Below, one piece after another: positions 46,501 through 53,648 of a stretch of DNA of 64,000 nucleotides (position 1 is the stretch's first letter; the number at the start of each line of letters is the position of its first letter). The DNA comes from Pelagomonas calceolata. Taxonomy: Eukaryota > Sar > Pelagophyceae > Pelagomonadales > Pelagomonadaceae. The translations under genes were made by a program, and so were the position numbers. Where the stretch lies: positions 1,240,001 to 1,304,000 of the forward strand of contig CAKKNE010000005.1 of the NCBI GenBank assembly GCA_918797485.1, written 5' to 3'. The notes under the pieces were generated by a model. That model had not been told where the DNA came from and ran no database searches. It worked only from the letters and a program-made list of their open reading frames with translations.

Positions 46501-47665
46501 AGGTAGTGATGAGCTCGACGGGGTCGCCCTCGTTTATTATCGATGTTGAAATCTTCCCGCAACATTCGGTCATGCCGTAGGACAGGAAGAACTCGCACCC
46601 AAAAATGCGTTGGGCTTGCCGCACCGTTTCCGTTGATAGAGGAGCGCCGCCGCAGGACAGGAGTTCCAGGGACGTTGTGAGTGGTCGGGCGCAGCGCGGA
46701 TCTTTCAACAGTAGCGACACCATCGTCGACGCCATGTTCGTCACCGTGACGCCATGGTGACAGAGGGCGTCCAATGTCTTCGTCGCATCGAAGCTCGGTA
46801 ATATGAGATGCCTTCCTTGTACAAATGTGAGCGCGAAAATAGCATAAGCATCCACTAGATGGAACATCGGCGCCACGTGGAGCCAGACGTCTTTTGATGA
46901 GATGCGGTGCTCCACGATACATTGCAGAGCGTGGAGGAGCACGTTTCTTCTCGTGAGTACGACTCCTTTCGGTCGTCCTGACGTTCCAGACGTGTAGTAC
47001 ATCTCGGCGCTGGCTACGCTTAAAGCGTCGTCCGGTCGCTCGGGGACGGGTCCTTTCGACGCTACGTCTTCATACGTCGAAGCGTCCAGCGTTATTTGAT
47101 CACTCCGCGCTGCCGCCACGAGATCGCGATACATCCCATCCACAATTAACACCTTGCAGCCGGCGTGTTCTAAACACCATTTCAGTTCCGAAGGGGCCAA
47201 TCTTGGATTGCAGTTCAGCAGCGTGAGGCCGCCGAAGGCGCAGGCGTAGTGGGCCTCGAACGCGAGTAGCGAATTGGGCGCGACGAGACCGACGCGGTCG
47301 CCGGCTTTTAAGTGAAGCCGGAGCCAGCCGCCAATACGCGCGCATCTAGATCGTGTCTCGGCGTAGGACCGTCGCACGCCCGTGGCCAAATCGCGCAGCG
47401 CGTCGGCCCGGTCCGCGTCCGCGAGAAGCTGCCAGAGGTCGCAGGCCGCGCCGCGCAGGTGCGCCGCGAGCGCCGCTTGCGCTGCCGACGTGTCGGCCGT
47501 GCGCCGCTCGTCTTTGATCTCGAGGACGATGTTGCGCGGCGAGGCCGGTTTAGGTGGTGGTGGCGGGGGCTGCCCAATATTATTTTGCAGCGCATCGGCC
47601 GGCGGGTTCGCGCGGCTGCGCGCCTGCCGCGCCCAGCGGGCGGCCTGGCGCTCGGCCCGCGACAT
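37583..47665 (-). CDS. Giant acyl-AMP ligase / type I polyketide synthase with membrane hexapeptide-repeat terminal region
   Basis: About 3,360 residues in one exon. Residue numbers count from the upstream Met at 47740; 47665 is the likelier start. Order: adenylation/acyl-AMP ligase (about 60-600; YYTSGTSGRPKGVVLTRRN, LSYGMTECCG, GEVWIRGPTVFQGY, WFRTGDLATI, ILVGSENVYC); ketoreductase 1 (about 620-960; VIVGGAGGLGAAWAARL, Tyr897 in AYAAAN); carrier 1 (GVTSLGA, Ser1045); ketosynthase (about 1090-1510; NTACSSS, Cys1261; EAHGTGTKLGDP; KTNIGHLEG); acyltransferase (about 1600-1900; FVFTGQGAAYAG, GHSLGE with Ser1676); ketoreductase 2 (about 1930-2390; AISGGTGALGQRTAKHLL, Tyr2289); carriers 2 and 3 (both GLDSLDAM, Ser2434 and Ser2507); then about 800 residues with several membrane helices alternating with left-handed beta-helix (hexapeptide) blocks, as at the end of Pls-type peptide synthetases. 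No thioesterase was seen. The product is unknown. Confidence 0.93.
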   Translation of the reverse strand: MSRAERQAARWARQARSRANPPADALQNNIGQPPPPPPKPASPRNIVLEIKDERRTADTSAAQAALAAHLRGAACDLWQLLADADRADALRDLATGVRRSYAETRSRCARIGGWLRLHLKAGDRVGLVAPNSLLAFEAHYACAFGGLTLLNCNPRLAPSELKWCLEHAGCKVLIVDGMYRDLVAAARSDQITLDASTYEDVASKGPVPERPDDALSVASAEMYYTSGTSGRPKGVVLTRRNVLLHALQCIVEHRISSKDVWLHVAPMFHLVDAYAIFALTFVQGRHLILPSFDATKTLDALCHHGVTVTNMASTMVSLLLKDPRCARPLTTSLELLSCGGAPLSTETVRQAQRIFGCEFFLSYGMTECCGKISTSIINEGDPVELITTSGKAFGLIDLRVVRNWDSTEQPVDVTASEVGEVWIRGPTVFQGYDNNDEATSKAFYNKEWFRTGDLATINSYGYITIVDRAKDMILVGSENVYCCEVERVLHDHPHVKTACVYGLPCESMGERVVAKVVGSCTAEALRRHCSKFLADYKVPSHIDLVESLPLTGSGKVAKALLRKRDLSKPVEHVYDVSWVAAAAQSLNRPNHVVVIGEASFGDTRLEAMTGTLTEERTRIAEALRPESALVVVVDGEAEYCIKQVLAALQATSGHSVLIVTRGLFINDDDVVRPAAGAVWGLCRAARAEGVDVRVVDVDDEDSIPKELSCNTPEAAWRRGSRLVPSLQKVEVDASDDVGGGVHVIVGGAGGLGAAWAARLTGTVLVAGRRATKPETLKCDHYVQCDITDEQDVLSLIKRAKAYQKPISVWHLAGVLDSASIAEIDQTHLAKVLAPKVQGSRNLDAATRQYEVDRFVVFTSVYGLLGHERLGAYAAANAFQDALCAQRRSEGLPALSIAWGTWAGAGMAHRLGSEFAQMQEASGLGMLSLDEGFSALTALATSSLSSAAVLPMNWARYAACRSEPHPLAATMCTPTETASSLRATLESLDEGNRIRQLDDFMKTLVPRFELDAAVTSLGVTSLGATALAASLSEALSLKLPPTLAYECVSLRGIRDHVLSKLFPVVAIERALPLKKQTLSEALRITSMSLRTAAGDAQELWKALLDGRDCVTGVPADRPHTGRPGAYLKASTVSMFDAQAFGMSRAEAAATDPQQRLFLACCAESLETAGYRATPALNSDNGLQIGVFCAIETSDYAYLQQHKPSPYTGTGSHTAVAPNRVSYTFDLRGPSVALNTACSSSLTCLSVAKRSLDGNECSAVLVGGANLQLRPQWSDCFAAAGMLSPSYRCKFGDNAADGYVRGEGVGAFLLERGTEGIVGIGIGQDGRSNGLTAPNPKAQQAVLRAAYSTYDGAVALIEAHGTGTKLGDPIELGALGKHFPGMVRTGSVKTNIGHLEGCSGLVGLAKACHALREGVVPRSLHFKTPNTAVDWSSITIVTKNEDLGGGAVGVSSFGFGGALGHVVVTGRKVTRREEVVNSEALVVPLEAHSSASLRATCKRIKVWSQKENVDDVAKCLVKRSSLNKRRYRTAAVVPAKGGRAALAAALETVAINEHEGDVALAFVFTGQGAAYAGAVTSLLGDEAFRAAYEDAVHACSTHMDVSNLNRLGKDAAADELLDDASLAQPYGFCIAYALSKSILAKTTTKLEAVIGHSLGEIAACCVAGVLSLHDAARLVVLRGRAVATRASEGATVAVNASAEAVEALVNVEVAADNSMHGCAIAGEVEAVDVAIEALTEQGFKTKRLRAATGYHSRCVDGCLQDLPTVTFQPSNVAVYSTVTGARLSDEGDDYWKRQLRSKVRFREALNALRASSSKRLIIVEVGCAPHLSPHVDGEVVCTLRGPKRLGSEPTLLAEAVSKLFTKGVDLTEAESSLKAPPTVFVGERCWFEERREATTPQRNLTGRTFSSQWVPASLLRATALQVLVLRDEESPLSVAIRENVRERRGRCVELPLLAAAATAQTWDCVVFLAPTCVQEVAVPEEERPASEATPLIPSSQDATVMIDDACRRASRVASMASSTAGALQAALKCALNQRGPRRLVACTSDASEASSIAAGCVEGLMRAARREAGLAGSALVLRTLAVDDASHEDVAEELLSDREDDALLEKNTISVRRLQPVDESMPVSVNGLTIAISGGTGALGQRTAKHLLKRGAARILLLARNTTTVDGCEVYRVDVSSPESVSRFAVEHGSSIDGLIHAAGLCGDGALPSRDLESLRKALKPKLEGALLLSAAVDAARQACHKPPVQMDVAFSSISSLLGNAGQTDYACSNGGLDARARYLSTVKGRRPRTCLAINWGPWRCGMASLAKHHGSGTPNAPYDALAEEDALSALDGALSKSGNICVARFDCEAVALAASREPILGRFLGVSSTKEEPSTVVVDPLKAVARIVAKHTTVSSLTAATPLQTLGLDSLDAMACVRELNAVTGACLSVIDVLGAKTLGEVASLVPTSVESDCSTDVLDVLQRHCASTVEPQTRLASLGLDSLDAMAVVKDLSDATGKAWSVSDVLGAETLGDITLKAASRRAISVGKANEPKAEDKIPVKDLEEPCLLRRLWFTLLARIVGAQIAVCGAMPAFVLENYLPTRWRLAPKMWVLEARVGARVALWVEAQLPRPSRPYPGLPRNAFLRDQRLEFITTGLHAWTPSYVFIARFTIELCITGVVYYVLWCLGCHLACAVGKWIVVGRQRAGRFPIWESSIGYRNALWQSAVPLSFSAFWWHAPWLPPCIQIWFLRAMGCSVGSRCCLRGPIAWDAPPGDLLTIGDGVVMSPNATVDTTSLTSTTVITLGHVRIESNVKIGDGAEVRHGAHISEDAKVCAGAGCQTYVARSATFPENRVAVDTVVRCTDGKDAYPLPLLTFLVLMPLVHFICALPAVSLLLRAPLILRRRPVVFGLSVLGAALLRGILEPCALGLIVRMLQRKLERGKTYTLSRFFVSTHETRVFWRKLFIASCEAPFSFTPLCNVAWRWAGATVGQKGVVLSELHGAVDAPELIEIGSDSYLGAHVTLRPLKVEGSTVTAVGVTIGDGCFVGPNTLLQPGSMIKGATGANSIISSHEIVPDGRVAIGDAQKPCTLAWRPQRLDASTEWGWAFTSSLAMFATERLGHVVAVQAPRILLWVALGFVGRYPWSPPLHEVRVASLIHEAHTTPLLRVWLTLSTVASRNAALVLLLVACLVMADPLKPLTHVVFKWLVVGKATETSKVPLRSGQHLRWACVQKLARCPAVDGAWRHVYEYASIYASCVGFKLGSRVRFYPYPSLLLAGAAEADLVEIGDGTVTSAATYAHDFSMLHLAMKPTSIGRGCDLGLSRHGQVLPGSQLPAGTVIQAPGRATHLAGLCGEAHQAWAGNPLVRCAFPEAEYADAC

Positions 47666-48020
47666 GGCCCTTTGGCAGTGCTGTCGGCACAGCCTTATTT
47701 TGCTCGCACAAACTTGTTTCCTCTGAGCTAGGGTCCTCACCTAAGTGGTGATGCGAGGTCGACGCGCCGCTTGGGTCGCGGCACGGCTACTCGGCCGTCG
47801 AGCGATTTTTGCGGGCGAGGAGTGCTTAGGAGGAGTGTTCAGGAGCCTAGTGGCGTGGCTGCCAGGCTGAGCCCGCAGAGCCGCGCGGGGAGACAACATT
47901 TAGCTTGCCCGGCAAGCGCCACATAACTCCTCCCCGTGGAGCCGGGCAGCCTTCCCGAGTGCGCGGCAAGCAGCACCGGCAGCCACACGAAGGCAGCCAG
48001 CGCGGAAAAATCTGGGGAGC
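47666..48020. other. Divergent intergenic region
   Basis: It is shared upstream region of the giant PKS gene and the ankyrin gene. It contains only CTAG half-sites near 47730 and 47846, no full palindrome, and no gene. Confidence 0.4.
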
Positions 48021-50132
48021 ATGGCGGCAGCGGCCGGCAACATCGAGGCGGTCGACGAGGTCAATCGGGCGGATGAGCACGGCCGGACGCAGCTATGGAT
48101 CGCCTGCTGCGACGGCCACGTCGATGCGACACGGTCGTTGCTGGAGAAAGGCGCGGCGATCGACCGGGCAACCGAGTGGGGCGCGACGCCGCTGCACATC
48201 GCCTGCCGGAACGGGCACGTCGACGCTGTGCGGCTATTACTGGACAAAGGCGCGGAGGTCGACCGGGCGACAGAGGAAGGTCAGACGCCGCTATGGATAG
48301 CCTGCCAGAAGGGCCACGTCGCCGTGGCGCGGCTGTTGCTGGCACAAGGCGCGGACGTCAATCGGGCGAATAAGTACGATGAGACGCCGCTATTCATCGC
48401 CTGCGAGAACGGCCACGTCGACATGGAGCGTCTGTTGCTGGACAACGGCGCGGAGGTCGACCGGGCGGTTGGGGACGTGACGCCGCTGCTCGTCGCCTGT
48501 TCTGAGGGCCACGTCGACGTGGCACGGCTGTTGCTAGATAAAGGCGCGGAGGTCGATCGGGCGGACACGGAGGGCTGGACGCCGTTGCTCACCGCCTGCT
48601 CGCAAGGCCACGTCGCCGTGGTGCGGCTGCTGCTGGACCACGGCGCAGACGTCAATAGGGCGGACGAGGACGGTTCGACGCCGCTGTCAATCGCAAAAGA
48701 AGAGCGCCACTCGTCCATCGTCGAGCTGCTCGAGGAACACTTGGATTCGAAGTTCCCACTTCACGCTGCGGCAAGGACCGGCGACGTCGAGGCGATGAGT
48801 CAACTCCTGGACGACGGCGCAGAGGTAGACGCGAAGAAGGACGGCGCGACTCCACTATTCGTAGCTTGCGAGAAGGGCCACGTCGACTTGGCGCGGCTGC
48901 TGTTAGATAAAGGCGCGGACGTTAATCAGGCGAATAAGAAGGGTAGGACGCCGCTATTCATCGCCTGCCAGAAGGGCCACGTCGACGCGGCGAGGCTGCT
49001 GCTGGACAACGGCGCGGAGGTCGATCGGGCGAATAAGTTAGGCGGAACGCCGCTGTTCGTCGCCTGCCAGTACGACCGTGTCGACGCGGCGCGGCTGTTG
49101 CTGGAAAAAGGCGCGGCGGTCGATCGGGCGATGGAGGACGGTGCGACGCCGCTGTACATCGCCTGCGCGGCAGGCCACGTCGAAACGGCGCGGCTGGTGC
49201 TGGAGAAAGGCGCGGAGGTCGACCTGGCGGCGAATAACGGTGCGACGCCGCTGTACGTCGCCTGCCAGTTTGGCCACGTCGACGCGGCGCGGCTGCTGCT
49301 GGAGAAAGGCGCAGCGGTCGATCGGGCGACGGAGAGCGGTGCGACGCCGCTGTATATAGCCTGCAAGAACGGCCACGTCGACGTGGTGCGGCTGGTGCTG
49401 GACAAAGGCGCGGACGTTAATCGGGCGGACAAGTACGACCAGACGCCGCTGCACGTCGCCTGTCAGAAGGGTCACGTCGATGCGGCGCGGCTGTTGCTGG
49501 AGAACGGCGCGGAGGTCGACCGGGCGGACAAGGACGGCCGGACGCCGCTGTGGATCGCCTGCCAGCAGGGCCACGTCGACGCGGTGCGGCTGCTGCTGGA
49601 GAAAGGCGCGGCGGTCGATCGGGCGGATACACAGGGCAGGACGCCGCTGGACGCAGCAAAGCATCGCCGTCGTGACGCAGTCGTCGCGCTCATCGAGGAC
49701 CACCGTTACAAGGCAGACATCGACGCGACTGCGCCGGTGGCGACCCAGTGGCACGGCAAAAATCTGGCGAACATGTATGCCAGCAAAAAGAGGGCGCTCC
49801 AGGAACGCGACGAGGCGCTCGAGCAGGCCAATAAGCGCGCCGCCAGGGTTGAGCAAGAGCGAGATGACCACGAGAGCCGCGAGAAGCTCCTAGACTCGAT
49901 GGTCCTTCCTCTCGAAGAACAGCGCCGGCAGCTCCAGGAGATCGTGGGCGACGCGGCGAAAGCGCTGATTAATCGAGGCGTGCCGACGCGCGTGCTGCCC
50001 GATGCCGATACACCGTTCTACTACGCCCGAAACTCCTGGGACACGGAGCAAAGGGTCCCGTGGAACGCCGAGGCGGATCGCCCGATGAGCCTCGCCGAGG
50101 GCATCGCGTGGCTCCACGACCACGGATCGTAA
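48021..50132 (+). CDS. Ankyrin-repeat protein (17 repeats) with C-terminal coiled coil
   Basis: 703 residues. About 17 ankyrin repeats of 33 residues, of the form GATPLYIACKNGHVDVVRLV, fill residues 20-570. They occur in two blocks, each ending in a diverged capping repeat (TPLSIAKEERHSSIVELLEE and TPLDAAKHRRRDAVVALIED). A coiled coil follows (YASKKRALQERDEALEQANK), then a C-terminal region ending SLAEGIAWLHDHGS that shows no known domain. It is a protein-protein scaffold of unknown partner. Repeats are highly similar at DNA level, implying recent expansion or gene conversion. Confidence 0.9.
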   Translation: MAAAAGNIEAVDEVNRADEHGRTQLWIACCDGHVDATRSLLEKGAAIDRATEWGATPLHIACRNGHVDAVRLLLDKGAEVDRATEEGQTPLWIACQKGHVAVARLLLAQGADVNRANKYDETPLFIACENGHVDMERLLLDNGAEVDRAVGDVTPLLVACSEGHVDVARLLLDKGAEVDRADTEGWTPLLTACSQGHVAVVRLLLDHGADVNRADEDGSTPLSIAKEERHSSIVELLEEHLDSKFPLHAAARTGDVEAMSQLLDDGAEVDAKKDGATPLFVACEKGHVDLARLLLDKGADVNQANKKGRTPLFIACQKGHVDAARLLLDNGAEVDRANKLGGTPLFVACQYDRVDAARLLLEKGAAVDRAMEDGATPLYIACAAGHVETARLVLEKGAEVDLAANNGATPLYVACQFGHVDAARLLLEKGAAVDRATESGATPLYIACKNGHVDVVRLVLDKGADVNRADKYDQTPLHVACQKGHVDAARLLLENGAEVDRADKDGRTPLWIACQQGHVDAVRLLLEKGAAVDRADTQGRTPLDAAKHRRRDAVVALIEDHRYKADIDATAPVATQWHGKNLANMYASKKRALQERDEALEQANKRAARVEQERDDHESREKLLDSMVLPLEEQRRQLQEIVGDAAKALINRGVPTRVLPDADTPFYYARNSWDTEQRVPWNAEADRPMSLAEGIAWLHDHGS
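48075..49710 (+). repeat. 99-bp tandem coding repeats of the ankyrin gene
   Basis: In-frame 99-bp units (33 codons) share near-constant blocks such as GCCTGCCAGAAGGGCCACGT and GGACGCCGCTG. The array is interrupted by one non-canonical unit near 48690-48830. The repetition is explained by protein structure; it is not a CRISPR array or satellite. Confidence 0.85.
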
Positions 50133-50484
50133 TGTGCGTAAAGATGGTAGTTTCCTTAGGGCAGCGGGGGAGATGCACGAAAAGCGCCTCAGGCGAGCTC
50201 GATGTACGCCGACGCGACCTTGGGCCCGCCCTTGCCGTCGTGCGGGTAGCACACGATCTTGATCCGCTCCCGGCCGAGCTCCACGCGATTGGCGCTCCGC
50301 GCCCGCGAATACGGGGGGCCCTTGGTTGTTGCCGCCATCGCGATCATCGCCTGGCTTTGGCGGTACTTCACTAACGATTAAGAACTAATATGTACACACG
50401 TCACAATTACTACTCGGGCACGCCACCCACTAGCAGCAAGATCCACTAGCAGAGCAATAGTAACTAAATTCACAAAGATAAGTC
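50133..50484. other. Convergent intergenic region with a possible small gene
   Basis: Apart from the short minus-strand frame listed next, it has an AT-richer stretch (50380-50480) with CCACTAGC half-sites near 50431 and 50445. Nothing else was recognised. Confidence 0.35.
50189..50338 (-). CDS. Possible small protein (49 residues)
   Basis: The frame MAATTKGPPYSRARSANRVE, then RIKIVCYPHDGKGGPKVASA, ends IELA. It is balanced in composition and includes a conserved-looking KxxCYPHDGKGGPK segment, unlike the Arg-rich shadow frames around it. It may be a complete small protein or the last exon of a gene with an unseen start. No family is recognised. Confidence 0.3.
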   Translation of the reverse strand: MAATTKGPPYSRARSANRVELGRERIKIVCYPHDGKGGPKVASAYIELA

Positions 50485-52392
50485 TTAGGGCACGATGCCG
50501 TTCGTCCGCCACTGGTACCAGTCGTACTGCTTCGCGCGTTCCGAGTTGTGCGACTGGCGGATCATCTCCGTTGCGACCGCGACCGTCCGCCGCGGGTCGC
50601 CATCCAAATCCGCAAACCGGTCCCCGAGCTTCCGCGCGGCGTCGGCGCCGAAGGGCGCGTCGCCGAAGAATAAAGCTAGCGTCGTCTGCAATTCGTGTAA
50701 ATCCGCGGCTAAGGCGTGCAGGCCACCCGCCAACGCTGTACTAAAAGCCACCCAAGCATCACTCCCGACACCCCCCAACACGCGCACGTACTCGTCCGGC
50801 AGCTTGAAGGGCGCGTCCTCGAAATTCAGGCCGCCGGGGGTCCTCCCTAACATGTAGCCGAAGTCAATGTGCACCAACCGGCCCGCCCTATCCAACATGA
50901 TGTTGCCGTTGTGCCGGTCTTTCACATCCAACGCGTAGCACAACAACGAAGCACCGGCTAAAGAACGAGCGAAGTTCAAGGACGCCTCCTTCCGCGACGT
51001 ACCACCAACTGGTTGCCGATCGTCGTAAGGACCATACACAATATCAAAATACGTCGCGAGGTCCGGCTCGAGATCCAGGCCCGTCATGGCCTGCTTTATA
51101 TGATCGATCGAATGGCAGTCGGACATGGTTTCTACTAGTCCAGCACGAGCGCCACAGCACGTGATACCGTACGGCCGCAGCCACGCGTCGACCCCATGCT
51201 TGTCGAAAGTCCTTCGTAAGTTATCCACGATTTGCATCGCGAGGCCTTCCCTCCTCAGTTCGTCGTCCGCTTTCACCAGAAACGAGGCTAATCTCCACCC
51301 AGGAGTCCTTCCATAGGGAGATTGAGCTTTGCACCGTTCCTCGAACGTTTCCCAGGCGCCGTCGGGGAAGACTCGCCGCAAAAGTTCTGCTCGACGCGCC
51401 GCTTCGAAGGCTGAACGAGAGGGCGTGTTGCCGAAGCTCTCGACGACGTCGAACGGAGGCGTGGACGGTGGCGCTACGACGTTAGCCCAGCGCCGCGCTT
51501 CCGCGTCGAGGTTGAGCGACGCCTCGTCGTCGTCACATAGAGCCTCGCAGTATAGCAGTGTCGGTGCTCTCGCGCGTGACGGCATGACGCGACACCGCTC
51601 GACGTCGAGCCGTAAAACTCGCAGTGAGGCTTTCGACGACGCCGGTAGCAATGGGACGGCGACGCCGCCTTGCAACGCTCGCGGCGCCAGCCAGTCGTTC
51701 AGCGCGTGTAATAACGGCCACAGCCGCTCCGGCTGCCGCCGTTTTGTACGTTCTACCTTTGCTAAGCGTTCCGATAACCTAACTAAAGCGCCAACGAACG
51801 CCGCCGTCTCGCCGCACGACTCGCTTTGTTGCGACGCGGCCCAGGCTGCTCTAAATAAACCGTCGCCAAACGCACTCGTTTGTGCTTTTTCGTCCAAGAG
51901 GGCATCTTGCAAGAGCCAGCAGCATCTCAAACCAAGCTCCGGGTTCCGCGCGATGCGTTTCAGTAGAGCATCCCGCAAGGCATAAGTTAATAACTGCTGG
52001 TGTGCTGAACTAATTTTAGGCGCATGATCTAACAAAGCAGTCGTGATCTGGGGCAGCGCGCGCTCCCACTCGTCGGCTTCCGTTAATTCGTCGCTGTGCA
52101 AGGCGTCCGCCAGCAATCGAGCTTCTCGTCTGGCGTGCTCCGCGAGGTGCTGGCTTTCAGGCGTGTGGTAGCGGTAGACGCGTCTGCCAAACAAGCCGCT
52201 CCCGCCGACGATTTGTAAAGCGCCGCCCTCGCCTCCTCTCAATTGGCGCTGGCAGGCGAACCACCTCGCCAAGACTTGCAGGAGGTTCGCGGTGGCGCCG
52301 CCTCTCTTCGGTCGCTTCCAAGTTGTTGTGCGTATTGCGGGCGGCCTCCGCCGCGCGGCGACTAGCGCGGCGAGCAGGAGGATGCGCCGCAT
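50485..52392 (-). CDS. PI4K/PI3K-family lipid kinase with N-terminal leader
   Basis: 635 residues. The catalytic core occupies about residues 375-635: SFLVKADDELRREGLAMQIV (ATP-binding Lys in KADD), GARAGLVETMSDCHSIDHIK, the catalytic loop YALDVKDRHNGNIMLD, the activation start LVHIDFGYMLGRTPGGLNFE and APFKLPDEYVRVLGG. This matches phosphatidylinositol 4-kinase beta-type enzymes best. Residues about 90-330 are helical and may be the remains of a lipid-kinase unique (accessory) domain. The first 15 residues (MRRILLLAALVAARRR) look like a signal or transit peptide, unexpected for a cytosolic lipid kinase. Confidence 0.88.
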   Translation of the reverse strand: MRRILLLAALVAARRRPPAIRTTTWKRPKRGGATANLLQVLARWFACQRQLRGGEGGALQIVGGSGLFGRRVYRYHTPESQHLAEHARREARLLADALHSDELTEADEWERALPQITTALLDHAPKISSAHQQLLTYALRDALLKRIARNPELGLRCCWLLQDALLDEKAQTSAFGDGLFRAAWAASQQSESCGETAAFVGALVRLSERLAKVERTKRRQPERLWPLLHALNDWLAPRALQGGVAVPLLPASSKASLRVLRLDVERCRVMPSRARAPTLLYCEALCDDDEASLNLDAEARRWANVVAPPSTPPFDVVESFGNTPSRSAFEAARRAELLRRVFPDGAWETFEERCKAQSPYGRTPGWRLASFLVKADDELRREGLAMQIVDNLRRTFDKHGVDAWLRPYGITCCGARAGLVETMSDCHSIDHIKQAMTGLDLEPDLATYFDIVYGPYDDRQPVGGTSRKEASLNFARSLAGASLLCYALDVKDRHNGNIMLDRAGRLVHIDFGYMLGRTPGGLNFEDAPFKLPDEYVRVLGGVGSDAWVAFSTALAGGLHALAADLHELQTTLALFFGDAPFGADAARKLGDRFADLDGDPRRTVAVATEMIRQSHNSERAKQYDWYQWRTNGIVP

Positions 52393-52829
52393 GGGTATGC
52401 ACTATCGCCGCGGCGGCGTCTCGTCGATAGCGTCAGTTCTCTCGCTCCCGCGGACGCCTACGGGCGGCTGCAACGCCTGCAGGGCTGTGGCCTCCCACTT
52501 GCTGAGGGGCCACTGGGCGCAGCGTTGCAGTCGTCCTCGCTACGAAGCGAGGCCGCGCTAGCGCTTGCAACAATGACGCTCGCTGTCGATTGCAGCGGTC
52601 GGAGCACAGCGATGCTACGCGTAGCCGATTGGCAAAACATGCAAGTGCGATGCGAGATGGCAAAATGGTCTTGACCGCGTTGCACGACTCCTTCGTTCGC
52701 TTTTAGGACTTGCCGAAGAGCGATCCAAGCGAAACGGGCCGGCTGGCTGCGTGCGGGTTTCGCGCCCATTTTAGCAAAAGCATAAAAAAGGAAGTATTAC
52801 ACACAAAAAAGAAACAAGGCGTCGTCAGC
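52393..52829. other. Intergenic region between PI4K-like and PIG-X genes
   Basis: It includes the upstream region of the lipid kinase and the 3' end of the PIG-X gene, with TTTTTTGTGTGTAATAC just after the latter's stop (minus strand). CTAG half-sites near 52361 and 52556 are unpaired. No gene was seen. Confidence 0.4.
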
Positions 52830-53468
52830 TCAGCTCCGCTTGCGCTTCGTCAGGCACCGCGCCACGCGCAGCGCCTCCCGGAACAGCACGGCGAGCGTCA
52901 CGACCGCCACGCCCCAGGCCGGCGCGGCCCCGCCCGGCGGCAGCACCACAAACGCCGCGAGCGGCGCCGCGTCCGCCGGCCGCCCGTACGCGCGGCCGTC
53001 GACCCGCAGCACGAAATCATCCAACGGAATGCGGCGCCGCCCGCCCAACAAAAGCGAGGCGTCGGGCGTCGGCGCCCGTAGGTGCACCGGGATGCTTAAT
53101 GACAGCGCGTCGCACGCGTCGAGCGTCCAGCGGAGGCCCACGCTGTGCGCAGCGGCGTCGTACTCCGGCGCCTCGACGTCGCTGGCACCCGTGAACTGGG
53201 CGGCGCGGACGCAGGCGGGCCAGCCCGCGCGCGTCTCGACCTCGTCGCGGTCCACGTAGGCGGCGGCCGGCAGCGCCCAGCTTAGAGTTATGTCCTTCGC
53301 ATCCGTGCCTATCGGAATCTCCAGCTCCATGGCGTAATGTTGACCGCTGCCGCTCAAGGACGCGGTGGCTGGCTGAGTAGGCATGCTGTCAGCTGGAGCT
53401 GGAGCGCGTCGGCGTGCCGAAATGGTCAGCACAAGCGTTGCAGCCGTGCACAGGCTGCTCTTCGACAT
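52830..53468 (-). CDS. PIG-X/PBN1-like subunit of GPI mannosyltransferase I
   Basis: 212 residues. After a short hydrophobic leader the lumenal domain has HYAMELEIPIG, LSWALPAAAYVDRDEVETRA (family: LPxGxYVDPYEL), SDVEAPEYDAAAHSVGLRW and LSIPVHLRAPTPDAS (PVHxRY). It ends in one transmembrane helix (APAWGVAVVTLAVLFREAL) and a basic cytosolic tail. PIG-X stabilises the PIG-M mannosyltransferase that adds the first mannose of GPI anchors in the ER. The family is poorly conserved, so the DVEAPEY and PVH blocks carry the call. Confidence 0.78.
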   Translation of the reverse strand: MSKSSLCTAATLVLTISARRRAPAPADSMPTQPATASLSGSGQHYAMELEIPIGTDAKDITLSWALPAAAYVDRDEVETRAGWPACVRAAQFTGASDVEAPEYDAAAHSVGLRWTLDACDALSLSIPVHLRAPTPDASLLLGGRRRIPLDDFVLRVDGRAYGRPADAAPLAAFVVLPPGGAAPAWGVAVVTLAVLFREALRVARCLTKRKRS

Positions 53469-53503
53469 GCTGTAGCGCCCATTTCCTCTCCTGGAGGCTA
53501 AAT

Positions 53504-53526
53504 GCTAGTGCCTTACGGCCGCTAGC
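53504..53526. promoter_or_regulatory. Palindromic CTAG element
   Basis: GCTAGTGCCTTACGG and CCGCTAGC arms. It sits in the 180-bp divergent gap between PIG-X (start 53468) and the carboxypeptidase (start 53649), only 36 bp from the former start. Confidence 0.55.
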
Positions 53527-53648
53527 TCGACTTCACGCGCAGACCTCAGCGGTGCTGTTTCGTCATCGCATAAGTTGTTCTGCACATCGTAGCGACAGCG
53601 TGCACAAGCCGAGCATCGATTCTCGCGCAACAGTTCGCCAGCACTCAA

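Noticed and set aside
48075-49710. Regular repeats resembling a CRISPR-type or satellite array
   Set aside because: Unit length of 99 bp is 33 codons and each unit translates to an ankyrin repeat.
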